Below, piece by piece: positions 1-7,852 of a DNA stretch of 47,516 nucleotides. Origin of the DNA: Desulfotomaculum sp. (GTDB taxonomy: Bacteria; Bacillota; Desulfotomaculia; Desulfotomaculales; Desulfallaceae). Every line of letters starts with the position of its first letter. The stretch's first letter is position 1. Under the pieces are notes generated by a model. It did no database searches. It worked only from the letters and a program-made list of their open reading frames with translations, and was not told where the DNA came from. Both the position numbers and the translations under genes were made by a program. The stretch is taken from assembly GCA_016841675.1 (NCBI GenBank), contig JAENYQ010000019.1:1-47516 (forward strand), in the 5' to 3' direction.

Positions 1-41
1 TCATAAAAAGTCGCGCTTTTTTTCAACAATTTACTTGACTT

Positions 42-371
42 TTACCGCAGTCTTTCGACGGAAGCCATTGGCTCGCCGGCACTTTTAACTAACTTAACTG
101 ATTTTTGCAGCTGCACCAGGTCTTGTTTAACCCTCTCGACCTGCGCCAGCTGCTTTTGAATTTCCGCCGTGGCCGCGCCGGTAAATTTTTCACCTGCCTC
201 TTTTTTGGCCAGAGCACGCTCCAACACGATCCGTGTCTGGCTGACCACCGCTTTAAATTTATCATCCAGCGCCCTTGTAAACAAGCGCACGCTTTTTATC
301 ACCCGCTCTGTCATATCATACCGCACCCGGCCGCGGTTACGGTCCAATTCCTTATCCACTTTGGCCGTCAT
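42..371 (-). CDS. Hypothetical coiled-coil protein, 109 aa
   Basis: No family is recognised. The predicted protein is highly charged (many K, R and E) with heptad-like spacing in its second half (roughly residues 60-100, AEIQKQLAQVERVKQDL...), suggesting an alpha-helical coiled coil. It has no signal peptide or membrane segment. The start used is the ATG at 371; no strong Shine-Dalgarno was evident. It overlaps on the opposite strand an unrelated fragment that ends at 512. It could be a real small cytoplasmic protein or the tail of a larger decayed gene. Confidence 0.45.
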   Translation of the reverse strand: MTAKVDKELDRNRGRVRYDMTERVIKSVRLFTRALDDKFKAVVSQTRIVLERALAKKEAGEKFTGAATAEIQKQLAQVERVKQDLVQLQKSVKLVKSAGEPMASVERLR

Positions 372-625
372 TTCCCGCAGGATGACAGGCCTGGAAATAA
401 ACCGGGGCAGAACGGCAGCGGAGATTTGTATTTCGGTGGTGTGATGGGCCTTCTGGCGGCGCTGGGTCTGGCGGTGGTGCTAAAGATGGATAACGCCAGG
501 CAAACCGGTTAATTGTGGTTGCATAAATAAATAGTAACTGGTCTAGAGTCAGGATAAAATAAGCTATATCTTGCATATCCTGACTCCTGAATACTATAAT
601 TAATACCAGCGAAAGAGGATATAAC

Positions 626-835
626 ATGGCCGAAAAAGATATTCAAGGGGATGCAATCAGCACCTGGATGAACAAAAATGACCTGGAAAAAGTATTGTCC
701 ATTGGAATGTACGGGCCTCCGGAACTTAAACACGATGAAAAAATATATTATCTGGGGGAATTTAAAGAACGGGTTATCAACTTGCTCACCAGCTATTTAG
801 CCCCTTTAAGGAATTTGAGTCTTATCCCCAAATGA
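626..835 (+). pseudogene. Truncated YueI-like (DUF1694) gene
   Basis: The 69-codon reading frame starts with ATG after AGAGGATATAAC. Residues about 15-52 (NKNDLEKVLSIGMYGPPELK and the following LGEFKERV) resemble the N-terminus of Firmicute YueI/DUF1694 proteins, which are usually about 130 aa. After ERVINLLT the similarity stops, and the remaining residues look like random translation up to a stop. A transposase-like fragment begins 30 bases downstream, so the gene was probably cut by an insertion or deletion. The YueI assignment is from memory of the family, not a search. Confidence 0.5.
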
Positions 836-865
836 TATAAACTTTAAAACGGAAAGGGGATAAGC

Positions 866-1057
866 ATGAAAGGTAAAAGATATCCAAAAGAATTTAAGGA
901 ACAACTAATTCAAGAAGCACAGGAAATCGGAAACGTATTGCAAGTGGCCAAACGCCATGAAATAAGCCCAAGATCCTGTACCGCTGGATTAGCCAATCAA
1001 AAAGCCTGGCAACATACAAGCGGACTATTTACCTGGTTTCAAATTAAAAGTGGTTAA
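866..1057 (+). pseudogene. IS3-type transposase OrfA fragment, frameshifted
   Basis: The N-terminus KGKRYPKEFKEQLIQEA..GNVLQVAKRHEISP has the look of the helix-turn-helix of IS3-family OrfA proteins (HTH_Tnp_1). A frameshift occurs near base 970: the expected continuation KILYRWISQSK is found in the neighbouring frame. Nothing of OrfB or the catalytic DDE domain is present. An inverted repeat CTTATCCCC/GGGGATAAG flanks the start (822-830 and 856-864). A good ribosome binding site (GGAAAGGGGATAAGC) precedes the ATG. This is a dead remnant. Confidence 0.55.
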
Positions 1058-1106
1058 AGAATCTTTTGAAACTGGCACCGCTTCCCTTGAGGTGGATAAG
1101 TAAAAA

Positions 1107-1490
1107 ATGAGTCAAAAAAAGAAAAAAAGATTCATATATATTACGGCACAAGACATTCTTGGTTTTCACGAAATGTTAATTAAAAGACATGGCGGAATAC
1201 AGGGTAACTATGAAAATTCTTATGGAAGGGCAGAATCTATCGTATCACAACAATATTATGCTCATTGACGTTACAAAACGGTGGATAAAAAAACTGCTTA
1301 TCTTATGTATCTTATTATTAAAGGACATATTTTTCCCGATGGTAATAAGAGAACAGGGCTTTTATCAGGTATGGTGTTTTTAAGGGTAAACGGATTTGTT
1401 TTAGAGGCTGAACAACATAGTGTTGAAAAATTTGCTGAATGGGTTGCCGATAGTGATGCACGAAAAAACGCCTACACCAAAAACAAGTAA
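1107..1490 (+). pseudogene. Doc/Fic-family toxin gene with in-frame TGA
   Basis: The 127-codon frame has the length of a Doc (death-on-curing) protein. The N-terminal part (FIYITAQDILGFHEMLIKRH) and the active-site loop HIFPDGNKRTG at about residues 74-84 match the Doc motif HxFx(D/N)xNKR, where the His is essential in this family. Codon 54 is TGA (1266-1268), and the reading frame continues unchanged after it, so this is one nonsense mutation, not a frameshift. A GTG at 1281 could restart the C-terminal half, but it has no ribosome binding site. A frame ending in SFETGTASLEVDK stops at 1103, just before the ATG; it may be the tail of a lost antitoxin. Confidence 0.6.
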
Positions 1491-1554
1491 ATTAAAAGGT
1501 TTGTGAGTTGCCTGACCGGCTAAGCTAATATTAGATTTTATCTAATACGCATTT

Positions 1555-1593
1555 TCGGTGGCTTGATGGTTCGATCCCGTCATTGCCCACCAA
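1555..1593 (+). other. tRNA-like 3' end (T-arm plus CCA), 5' part absent
   Basis: The bases contain GATGG-TTCGATC-CCGTC, a 5-bp stem with the TTCGATC T-loop, followed by a 7-base acceptor-like strand and ACCA. No matching 5' acceptor strand (GGGCAAT), D-arm or anticodon arm is visible upstream. It could be the 3' remnant of a tRNA left at an integration site, which fits the neighbouring IS and toxin debris. It could also be chance, since the same bases can form a shorter GGTGG/CCACC hairpin. Confidence 0.35.
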
Positions 1594-1595
1594 AT

Positions 1596-1637
1596 AAAAA
1601 AGATTCGGCATTATCTAAGATGATGCCGAATCTTTTT
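1596..1637. terminator. Strong hairpin terminator
   Basis: An AAAAAGATTCGGCAT arm pairs perfectly with ATGCCGAATCTTTTT across a short loop. The arms end in A- and T-tracts, so it can act on both strands. It follows the tRNA-like remnant on the plus strand and lies downstream of the minus-strand gene at 1718-1903. Confidence 0.75.
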
Positions 1638-1658
1638 ATTGTTATTGTTAAGGAATGT

Positions 1659-1695
1659 ATACCAAAAAAGTGGCCTGTGCCCTTTTGGGTATAGT
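1659..1695. repeat. Degenerate ATACC-A(n)-GGC palindrome
   Basis: ATACCAAAAAAGTGGCC and GCCCTTTTGGGTAT form an imperfect inverted repeat. It resembles the perfect GCATACC-type palindrome at 15659-15729, so it is probably a decayed member of the same family. Confidence 0.35.
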
Positions 1696-1717
1696 AAAAG
1701 CAGTTTTATACGAACCG

Positions 1718-1903
1718 CTACTTTGACACTGGTATGGCCAAAATCAAAGCAATTAAAAAAGCAGATGATGCAATGGCAGCCAGCAGCCACTTTTTCCATA
1801 CAGGGTCTCCTTTTATTAAAAAGATTACGGTGGCAATGATAGTTAGTGGAGCAAGAGATACGCTCAACATTGTTAGCCATATCAGGCCCAAGGTTATACA
1901 CAC
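1718..1903 (-). CDS. Small two-helix membrane protein (hypothetical)
   Basis: This is a 61-aa frame with two hydrophobic stretches, about residues 3-31 and 39-58, joined by a short polar loop (KGDPVWKK). No family is recognised. The start is uncertain: the GTG at 1903 sits too close to a GGGAAG, and an internal ATG at residue 12 is possible. It would be followed by the strong hairpin at 1596-1637, which supports it being a transcribed unit. Confidence 0.4.
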   Translation of the reverse strand: MCITLGLIWLTMLSVSLAPLTIIATVIFLIKGDPVWKKWLLAAIASSAFLIALILAIPVSK

Positions 1904-2524
1904 CTTCCCGAGTATGCTGTTTTTTTATACTATGTAGGGCTTATGTGATATATCTTACTTTAACATTGTTAATAAAAAAATAACAACTCTAAATTTATGA
2001 CCAGCTTAAAAATGAACCACCAATTTGTGCAGCTTATCGGTAATTGGGCCATGGCCGGAGGCTCTTGGAGCAGGGGAGCTATGCAAAAAACGCCCACGTA
2101 TTGCGGGCGTTTTTTAGGGATGTTGCAGAAGAGGAGGTTGAATTATTATCTAGGATTATATACATTATAATGTTTTTTGTCGTTTTACAATGTCAAGTGT
2201 GTGACAATTATAAAAATTGTTTTAAAATTTTTATTGGTAAAATGCATCGCACTTAAAGATTGTTTGTTGCACTGTAATGTTCCATAATAAAAGGATTTTA
2301 TAAAAATTATGCGAAGTATAAATATAACCCGCTATTATAATTTACGATGTTAATTACACTGTTTAGCTGGTAAATTAGCTTGAACCAGTAGAACCTTTAA
2401 TTTTTGAATATTCATCCGGACTGAAATTCATGGGCTAAGGACGTTCCGGTCTGGATTTAATGCCGAATGACTGGCCATGCTGGTAGCGGCTTGTACAGGG
2501 TTAAAGAAACGTAGGAGGTGTGGA
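1904..2524. other. 620-base intergenic stretch
   Basis: No convincing gene was found. It holds the terminator hairpin at 2084-2116, which has no gene ahead of it on the plus strand, and GC-rich small dyads before it (GGCCATGGCC; GCTC-TTG-GAGC). A frame of 57 codons from 1997 runs through the hairpin and is not credible. The part from 2120 to 2430 is AT-rich and probably carries the promoter of the response regulator, but no clear -35/-10 pair could be assigned. Confidence 0.4.
2084..2116 (+). terminator. Intrinsic terminator with no obvious gene upstream
   Basis: ACGCCC pairs with GGGCGT around a short loop, followed by TTTTTT. The bases upstream (1931-2083) show no gene, so it may end a small RNA or a leader. 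Confidence 0.6.
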
Positions 2525-3217
2525 ATGACAAAAAGCATACTAGCTGTAGATGACGATTCTAAGGTATTGAAAATACTACAGCATTCTCTAACCAGGGAAG
2601 GATTTGAGGTAACCTGCGCTTCCGATGGGTTTGAGGCTCTGGAAAGAGCTAAAGAAACCAAACCAGACTTGATACTGCTGGATATTATGATGCCGGGCAT
2701 GGACGGTTTTGAAACTTTAAGGCATTTAAAAGAATTTTTAGACGTGCCGGTAATTATTTTATCTGCCCGCGGTGAAGAATTGGACCGGGTAGTGGGTTTC
2801 CGCATGGGTGTGGACGATTACCAGACCAAACCCTTTAGCCCGGTGGAGTTGGCCTTACGTGTAAAAGCGGTGCTGCGGCGCAGCGAATTATCACCCAAAC
2901 AGAAGGCGGCAGAGATTATCAAATACGGCCGGCTGGTTATAGATTATAGCAAGCGGTTGGTAGAAAACGGTGACCGAAGTGTCAATCTTACGCCTAAAGA
3001 GTTTGAACTGTTGTGGCTGATGGCTTCGCATCCGGGTCAGGTGTTCACCAAACCGCACCTTTTAGAACGTATCTGGGAAAGTACATATGAGGGCGATGAA
3101 AACACAGTTAACGTGCATATTCGCAGGTTACGTGAAAAAATTGAGGATGATCCTTCAAGTCCCATTTACATTAAAACCGTGTGGGGTACGGGTTATAAAT
3201 TTGGGGTTAATTTATAG
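2525..3217 (+). CDS. OmpR/PhoB-family response regulator (orphan)
   Basis: A 230-aa two-component regulator. The receiver domain (residues about 4-118) has the acidic pocket D9-D11, the phosphoacceptor D53 in LLDIMMPGMDG, S80 and K102 (DDYQTKPFSP). The C-terminal winged helix (about 130-228) contains VNLTPKEFELLWLMASHPGQ and the WGTGYKF wing typical of OmpR/PhoB DNA-binding domains. The ATG at 2525 is preceded by GTAGGAGGTGTGGA, which decides the start over a longer frame from 2477. No histidine kinase gene lies next to it, so its partner and signal are unknown. A terminator follows directly. Confidence 0.93.
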   Translation: MTKSILAVDDDSKVLKILQHSLTREGFEVTCASDGFEALERAKETKPDLILLDIMMPGMDGFETLRHLKEFLDVPVIILSARGEELDRVVGFRMGVDDYQTKPFSPVELALRVKAVLRRSELSPKQKAAEIIKYGRLVIDYSKRLVENGDRSVNLTPKEFELLWLMASHPGQVFTKPHLLERIWESTYEGDENTVNVHIRRLREKIEDDPSSPIYIKTVWGTGYKFGVNL

Positions 3218-3236
3218 ATCACGGCCTATAAAAATT

Positions 3237-3276
3237 AATCCCCACCGTCGTAAATCCATTGGCGGTGGGGATTTTG
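3237..3276. terminator. Hairpin terminator between convergent genes
   Basis: AATCCCCACCG pairs with CGGTGGGGATT and is followed by TTT. It separates the plus-strand response regulator from the minus-strand reductase and can serve both. Confidence 0.75.
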
Positions 3277-3296
3277 CAGTTTTAAAAAGCATCACT

Positions 3297-4037
3297 TTAT
3301 AAAACCAACCCGCCATCAACACTTAAAACCACGCCGTTGATGAAATCAGCTTCCGCTGAGGCCAGGAACAGGTAGGCATTGGCAATGTCTGCAGGTTGGC
3401 CTAACCGGCCCAGGGGTGTCTTAAGCCTGAAGGCTTGCAAAACTTTGTCCGGCACCGTGCCAGTCATTTCAGTTTCGATAAACCCGGGCGCCACGGCGTT
3501 TACCCGGATACCTTTCAGACCCAGTTCACGGGCCCATGTCTTGGTCAAGCCGATGACTCCGGCCTTGGTGGCCGAGTAGTTGGTCTGGCCGATGTTGCCG
3601 TAAATACCAACCACCGAAGATGTGTTAATTACCTTGCCCCAGCCTTTTTCGATCATTATCGGAGCAACTGCTTTGGTGCAGTTGAATACTCCCTTCAGGT
3701 TGACATCCACTACTAAGTCAAAATTTTCTTCGGCCATTTTAACCAGGAATCCGTCCCTGGTAATGCCGGCGTTGTTGATTAAAATGTCAATAGTATCGAA
3801 CTTGTTCAAAACCTGCTGGACCATGTTTTGGACTGACTCGCTGTTTGCAACGTTAACCTGGACATAATAAGCATCACCACCACCGTGGTTAATTTCTTCT
3901 GCTGTATGCAGCCCGGCTTGCTCGTCAGAATCTGCTATGGCCACCCGCGCTCCTTCCCGGGCAAACAGCAGAGCAGCCTCTCTGCCGATCCCCCTGGCGG
4001 CCCCGGTGATAATGGCAACCTTTCCCTCCAGTTGCAA
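3297..4037 (-). CDS. SDR-family 3-oxoacyl-ACP reductase-like (FabG-like)
   Basis: A 246-aa short-chain dehydrogenase of classical type: TGAARGIG cofactor motif (residues about 11-18), NNAG (about 88-91), catalytic Ser (NTSSVVG) and YSATK, then PGFIETEMT. The overall pattern and length match FabG/PhaB-type NAD(P)H-dependent 3-oxoacyl reductases. The start is a TTG at 4037, placed after GGAGGTGTTTAAT. It stands alone, with no other fatty-acid genes nearby, so it may act on another 3-keto substrate. It is read toward the response regulator and shares its terminator. Confidence 0.88.
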   Translation of the reverse strand: MQLEGKVAIITGAARGIGREAALLFAREGARVAIADSDEQAGLHTAEEINHGGGDAYYVQVNVANSESVQNMVQQVLNKFDTIDILINNAGITRDGFLVKMAEENFDLVVDVNLKGVFNCTKAVAPIMIEKGWGKVINTSSVVGIYGNIGQTNYSATKAGVIGLTKTWARELGLKGIRVNAVAPGFIETEMTGTVPDKVLQAFRLKTPLGRLGQPADIANAYLFLASAEADFINGVVLSVDGGLVL

Positions 4038-4436
4038 AATTAAACACCTCCATTATAAATATCCTCTTAATCTTTTTCTTTTCTAGATTATATATTAACA
4101 TGACTATTCCCTTTACTCAGTAATTCCCATTGATGAGATAAACATTTTTAATAAACAATTGTGCAACGCGGGGGTAGAGCTGTCATCCTGAGCGTTAGCG
4201 AAGGATCTAGATTCTTCACTTCGTTCAGAATGACACGACGCTGTACCACTTACTGAGTTAACGGTATAACCATGTATATTAATTCTTTGCTTAGCGAAAT
4301 TTATTTAAGGTAACCCTGTTTCGTATAGCTCAGAACTACTGCATACGCCACAAAATTTTTTGCAAGGTCAGGGGATGATTAAGTGAAAATCGGTAAAACT
4401 TTATTTATCGTACCGCATATCAAGGGAGTAATATAA
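4038..4436. other. Intergenic stretch dominated by a MITE-like repeat
   Basis: The interval is largely occupied by the repeat element at 4111-4265. The rest (4266-4436) is AT-rich and presumably carries the promoter of the ferritin-like gene; no clear promoter was assigned. Confidence 0.5.
4111..4265 (-). repeat. MITE-like element, copy A
   Basis: About 155 bases bounded by inverted termini CTTTACTCAGTAA and TTACTGAGTTAACG, with an internal palindrome GTCATCCTGAGCG...CGTTCAGAATGAC. It is in reverse orientation relative to the copies at 13521, 15481 and 40611. No coding capacity. Confidence 0.8.
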
Positions 4437-4877
4437 GTGCGTGAAAAAGAGTTAATTGCCAAACTAAACTGGTTTTATAGCCTGGAACTTAATCAAGTGG
4501 ACTTGTATACCGCCCAGGCTCATGCCATGGAAGAAGACATCTACTTGGCCAAAACTTTGGCTCGTATTGCGGCCATTGAGCAGCAGCACGTGGATAACAT
4601 GGCGGCAGAAATAAAAAGGAGAGGCGCAGAGCCCACAAAATTGGGAGATGTGATTTCTCCGCTGCTGGGTAAAACTGCGGGTTATTTAAGTGGATTGGCC
4701 GGGCCCAAGGCGATATTAAAGCTGGATATTACCCTGGAGGAAAAGGCTATGAAAGATTATAAGGATTTAATCGTGCGGGTGGGTGACGACCAGCATCTTT
4801 TTGACGTCTTGTGGGACAATTTGATTGATGAGGATATCCATACCGCCTGGTTTGCCAATAAGCTTTGCGAACTGTAA
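4437..4877 (+). CDS. Ferritin-like four-helix protein
   Basis: A 146-aa all-helical protein with ferritin-like spacing of acidic and His residues: ELNQVDLYTAQAHAMEED (about residues 16-33), EQQHVDNM (about 47-54), and the second pair TLEEKAMKDY (about 100-109) and DEDIHTAWF (about 132-140). These resemble the E...ExxH metal-binding pattern of rubrerythrin, COQ7 and related di-iron proteins. It has no rubredoxin tail. The start is GTG at 4437 behind AAGGGAGTAATATAA. It probably binds iron for oxidative-stress protection or storage; the exact reaction cannot be read from sequence. Confidence 0.8.
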   Translation: MREKELIAKLNWFYSLELNQVDLYTAQAHAMEEDIYLAKTLARIAAIEQQHVDNMAAEIKRRGAEPTKLGDVISPLLGKTAGYLSGLAGPKAILKLDITLEEKAMKDYKDLIVRVGDDQHLFDVLWDNLIDEDIHTAWFANKLCEL

Positions 4878-4957
4878 TATTTGCGAACCGTAATAGGAGT
4901 ATTTTTATATAATTACACCTTTCTCTACAAATACAAGCGCCGGCGGTGAGATCTACT

Positions 4958-5743
4958 ATGAGGGGAAACGGGTTAATAATACCGGCTATAGTGATTATAG
5001 CAGTAATTATGGTTAATCTCGGGTGTATGCAGCGGCAGGGAAGTATCCGGAGTGAAACGCCGCTACCCAAAAAAGTACCGCCAAATGTCGTTATTTTCCA
5101 GGATAACCGGGTAGTGGTTTACAGGGATATCGGAGCGACCAGGGTTATAAATAAGGAAACCGGGCAGGAAATAAAGGTTAGTTCAAGTGGCGCAGTGAAG
5201 ATGATCAGGAATAAAACCGCTGCGGTCCCACCACTGGTAGGAGTATCTATAGCGGAAGGAATTAAGCTGGTTAATAACGATGAGATCCATGTCATTGAAA
5301 CTAAACCCGGATTTAAACATTTGCATTCTTTTCCTAACCCTGGTAAAGAGAAAGATAAAATTATTATCAATAAAAGCACTAATACCCTGTATTTGTACAG
5401 TAACGGCGAGTTGTATAAAACTTACCCCATCGCCACCGGTAAGGATCCCCAATATACACCGGAAGGCAACTTCAGCATTGCCAATAAAGTAGAAAACCAC
5501 CGCAATGAGCTTAAAGAACAGTTGGGGATATGCTGGATGGGTCTTAGCGTACCCTATGAAAAGGATAACCGGGCCGCTAATGATGACCGGGCGCCTATGG
5601 GAAAAAAGTACGGTATTCACGGTACTAACGAGCCTGATTCCATTGGCGAGTACGCGTCAGGAGGCTGTATCAGGATGAGCAATGAGCAGGCGGTAGAGCT
5701 TTTTGCCCTGGTTGATGTAGGTACTCCGGTGGAGATTAGGTAA
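4958..5743 (+). CDS. L,D-transpeptidase (YkuD domain), membrane-anchored
   Basis: A 261-aa exported cell-wall enzyme. An N-terminal hydrophobic segment (about residues 5-22) ends in NLGC, a possible but imperfect lipobox; otherwise it is a signal anchor. The C-terminal YkuD/ErfK domain starts near INKSTNTLYLY and carries the catalytic set H221 (HGTN) and C237 (SGGCIRM). The family makes 3-3 peptidoglycan cross-links or attaches proteins. The middle region (about 30-130) is of unknown fold. ATG 4958 is preferred over GTG 4946 because GGCGGTGAG lies at a suitable distance. Its 3' end nearly touches the truncated LCP gene read from the other strand. Confidence 0.88.
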   Translation: MRGNGLIIPAIVIIAVIMVNLGCMQRQGSIRSETPLPKKVPPNVVIFQDNRVVVYRDIGATRVINKETGQEIKVSSSGAVKMIRNKTAAVPPLVGVSIAEGIKLVNNDEIHVIETKPGFKHLHSFPNPGKEKDKIIINKSTNTLYLYSNGELYKTYPIATGKDPQYTPEGNFSIANKVENHRNELKEQLGICWMGLSVPYEKDNRAANDDRAPMGKKYGIHGTNEPDSIGEYASGGCIRMSNEQAVELFALVDVGTPVEIR

Positions 5744-5754
5744 TATTAATCAGT

Positions 5755-6144
5755 TTAGTTCGCCTTCAGCTTCGGTGAATATACTCTGGTGTCCCGTGGA
5801 ATGGAAAGCAGACTCACCTTGTGCTGCTCACGATCAACCCGCACCAGGATAATTACGTCGGAGCGCCAAGGCTTCGGGCGGGGCGGTCCATTTATCGTGC
5901 CGCCTTTATCGATACCGACTACCAGAATATTTAAAGGTGCCTCCATCTGGGGTGTTTTATCCTGCGCCACCTGCGGTAGTTGCTGTTCGGTCTGGTTATT
6001 TCCGTCGGCCTTCCCTGGCGGACCGGTGGACGGCTTTGTTTGTTGATTTCCCCAACCCAGGTAAAAATAAAAGCAGGCGCTTGCCATAAACAGCAGCAGC
6101 GATAACGCCAGCATTGGTAGATACAGTTTCCTTTTCATCTTCAT
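5755..6144 (-). pseudogene. Truncated LytR-CpsA-Psr (LCP) protein
   Basis: The 129-codon frame has an N-terminal membrane segment (about residues 8-30), a low-complexity linker and then the start of an LCP domain: NILVVGIDKGG, RSDVIILVRVD and LLSIPRDTRVY. Normal LCP proteins continue for more than 150 residues with a conserved KIN..Y..GG core that contributes lipid and phosphate binding; here a stop follows SPKLKAN. The missing part is not found downstream, where the L,D-transpeptidase gene ends 11 bases away. It is probably a deletion remnant, non-functional as a wall-polymer ligase. Confidence 0.65.
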
Positions 6145-6304
6145 CCCGCCCTGTTAAATAATTGCTTAATAATCTATTCAATGGGGCTGGCGGGGGTGAT
6201 TGCCCTTACGGGCGTTTAAAAATGTACCGACGTTATTCTTCAAGCTCCCTCACTTTTAGTTTTTGATAAACATGGCCTTTGATTTTATTTTTCATCCGTT
6301 TTCT

Positions 6305-7690
6305 TTAGGCCAGGTTGATGTCGGCAATTTCAGCAGTATCCCTGTCCAGTGCGAATAAATCGGCCTTGTTTACCGCCTGAAGGGATTTTTTGCCCAGGGC
6401 AGCGGTGGCTATTTTCATTTCCTCTACCGTTGACACCAGATAATTGGCCAGGTTTTGGGCGCCCTTACCCACATCCAACTTATCTTTATCTTTACCTGAA
6501 AAAAACACTGCTTGCACCGGGGGTTCATAAGGTAGAGATTTGAATACCTGGGTGTGGGTCATGGCCCACAGGATAATGGTGCCCAGGGCTACAGCGTCAG
6601 CGCCTAGTGCCAGGGCTTTGAGGTAATCCCCAGGTGTTTTCAAACCGCCACTGATAATTAAACTGATTTCCTTTTTAACTCCTTGTTGTTCCAAAAAACT
6701 AACTGCCCGGCAAAGGGCGTGCAAGGTGGGTAGACCGAAATCGTCTTGCAAGATGGGTGCGGCACCAGCGGTGCCGCCCTGAGCGCCGTCAATGGCAATA
6801 AAATCAGCCTGGGCGTCAATGATGTAAGCCAGATCATCTTCTAGGCTGTTTCCTGCCGCTATTTTAACTCCCACTGGAATACCTTCCGTTATCTGCTTCA
6901 ATTTATTCACCAGGCCGGTTAGTTGTCCGGGTGAGGATAGTTCCGGCATTCGGGCATGTAGCACAGCGTTTTCACCCGGTTTCAAATTGAGCAAACGGAT
7001 CATTTTTTGATCCATCTTGTCCCGCTTAAAAATTTCCCCGGTGCCGTCAAGGGCTCCCTGTCCAAACTGAATTTCTATTGCATCGGCTTTTCTCAGTATC
7101 TCCGGTTCCTTGGACCAGTTACCCCTGCTGTATTGCACAATCAGGTGTTTAGCCGCGTCCCTTTCTTCCTGCAGGAAGGGGCCGTAACCGCTGTTGGTGG
7201 CGGTCCCAGCCTGAGATGCGCCTTTGGCCAGGGCCAGCTTGGCTTTCTCGCTAAGCGCAAAACCGTAAGCCATACCCGAAATAATGATGGGTATATCCAA
7301 GCATAGTGGTTGCAGGGCCTGAGGGCCAATTTTAGTGGACGTTGAGATTTCCGCATCTTCGGAAACCGGAAAGGTGTTTAACTGCGCTACGTCGAACATG
7401 ATACCACTAAAATCAGGGAACTTTTTGGGACCGCCAAAGGGGCGCAAAATTTTTTTCCCGTTTTCAGCTCTCATGTTGGTTTCCACAATCACCTGGGGCG
7501 TGGTCCGGGCACCGGCGGATACTACTTCCCACAAATTGTTTTCGTATGGCTCGGTCATAAAACGGGTGGCAATCCATTTAGATGTATACCCGGCCAGGGT
7601 ACGGCCCAACAAAAGAGTACCGGCTGTTATTGCACCGGCCCCCATTAATAGATATGGCCATTTTGTTTTTTTCCGGCTGCCGGACATCAT
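6305..7690 (-). CDS. FMN-binding glutamate synthase-family protein with N-terminal membrane anchor
   Basis: A 461-aa protein with one hydrophobic segment (about residues 11-29) followed by a Glu_synthase (GltB FMN barrel) domain: GYGP, GQGA, the phosphate-binding IDGAQGGTAGAAP and SGGLKTPGDYLKALALGADAV. In bona fide glutamate synthases the barrel is followed by a 3Fe-4S cysteine cluster; here the same region (WAMTHTQVFKSLPYEPP) has no cysteine. Amidotransferase and GltD domains are also absent. It is therefore likely an FMN oxidoreductase of unknown substrate at the membrane. The start ATG follows AAAGGAGATT. It stands alone. Confidence 0.85.
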   Translation of the reverse strand: MMSGSRKKTKWPYLLMGAGAITAGTLLLGRTLAGYTSKWIATRFMTEPYENNLWEVVSAGARTTPQVIVETNMRAENGKKILRPFGGPKKFPDFSGIMFDVAQLNTFPVSEDAEISTSTKIGPQALQPLCLDIPIIISGMAYGFALSEKAKLALAKGASQAGTATNSGYGPFLQEERDAAKHLIVQYSRGNWSKEPEILRKADAIEIQFGQGALDGTGEIFKRDKMDQKMIRLLNLKPGENAVLHARMPELSSPGQLTGLVNKLKQITEGIPVGVKIAAGNSLEDDLAYIIDAQADFIAIDGAQGGTAGAAPILQDDFGLPTLHALCRAVSFLEQQGVKKEISLIISGGLKTPGDYLKALALGADAVALGTIILWAMTHTQVFKSLPYEPPVQAVFFSGKDKDKLDVGKGAQNLANYLVSTVEEMKIATAALGKKSLQAVNKADLFALDRDTAEIADINLA

Positions 7691-7771
7691 AATCTCCTTT
7701 GGACAATCATTTTCTGCCTGATTATATTATTTCTGGAAAACTGCACAAAATGCATTATTCATAGTTAAAGA

Positions 7772-7840
7772 AAGGATACCAAAAAAATGCCTGTCTCCAA
7801 GGGCATTGAAAAAGTCAATTAATATGGCAAATAGCCAAGC
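7772..7840 (+). repeat. Composite repeat, copy 1 (inverted copy at 17938-18006)
   Basis: The block GATACCAAAA...GCCTGTCTCCAAGGGCATTGAAAAAGTCAATTAATATGG...AGCCAAG recurs in inverse orientation near 17.9 kb with the same order of sub-motifs. No coding potential. Confidence 0.65.
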
Positions 7841-7852
7841 TTGTCATTGCTA

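Noticed and set aside
105-512. 135-codon plus-strand frame over the first 500 bases
   Set aside because: Most of it is antisense to the charged minus-strand gene and has no start signal; only the last 40 codons look protein-like, reported as a possible remnant.
1997-2170. 57-codon frame MTSLKMNHQF... before the response regulator
   Set aside because: It reads straight through an intrinsic terminator hairpin and has no ribosome binding site.
2044-2256. 70-codon plus-strand frame
   Set aside because: It also spans the terminator hairpin; composition looks random.
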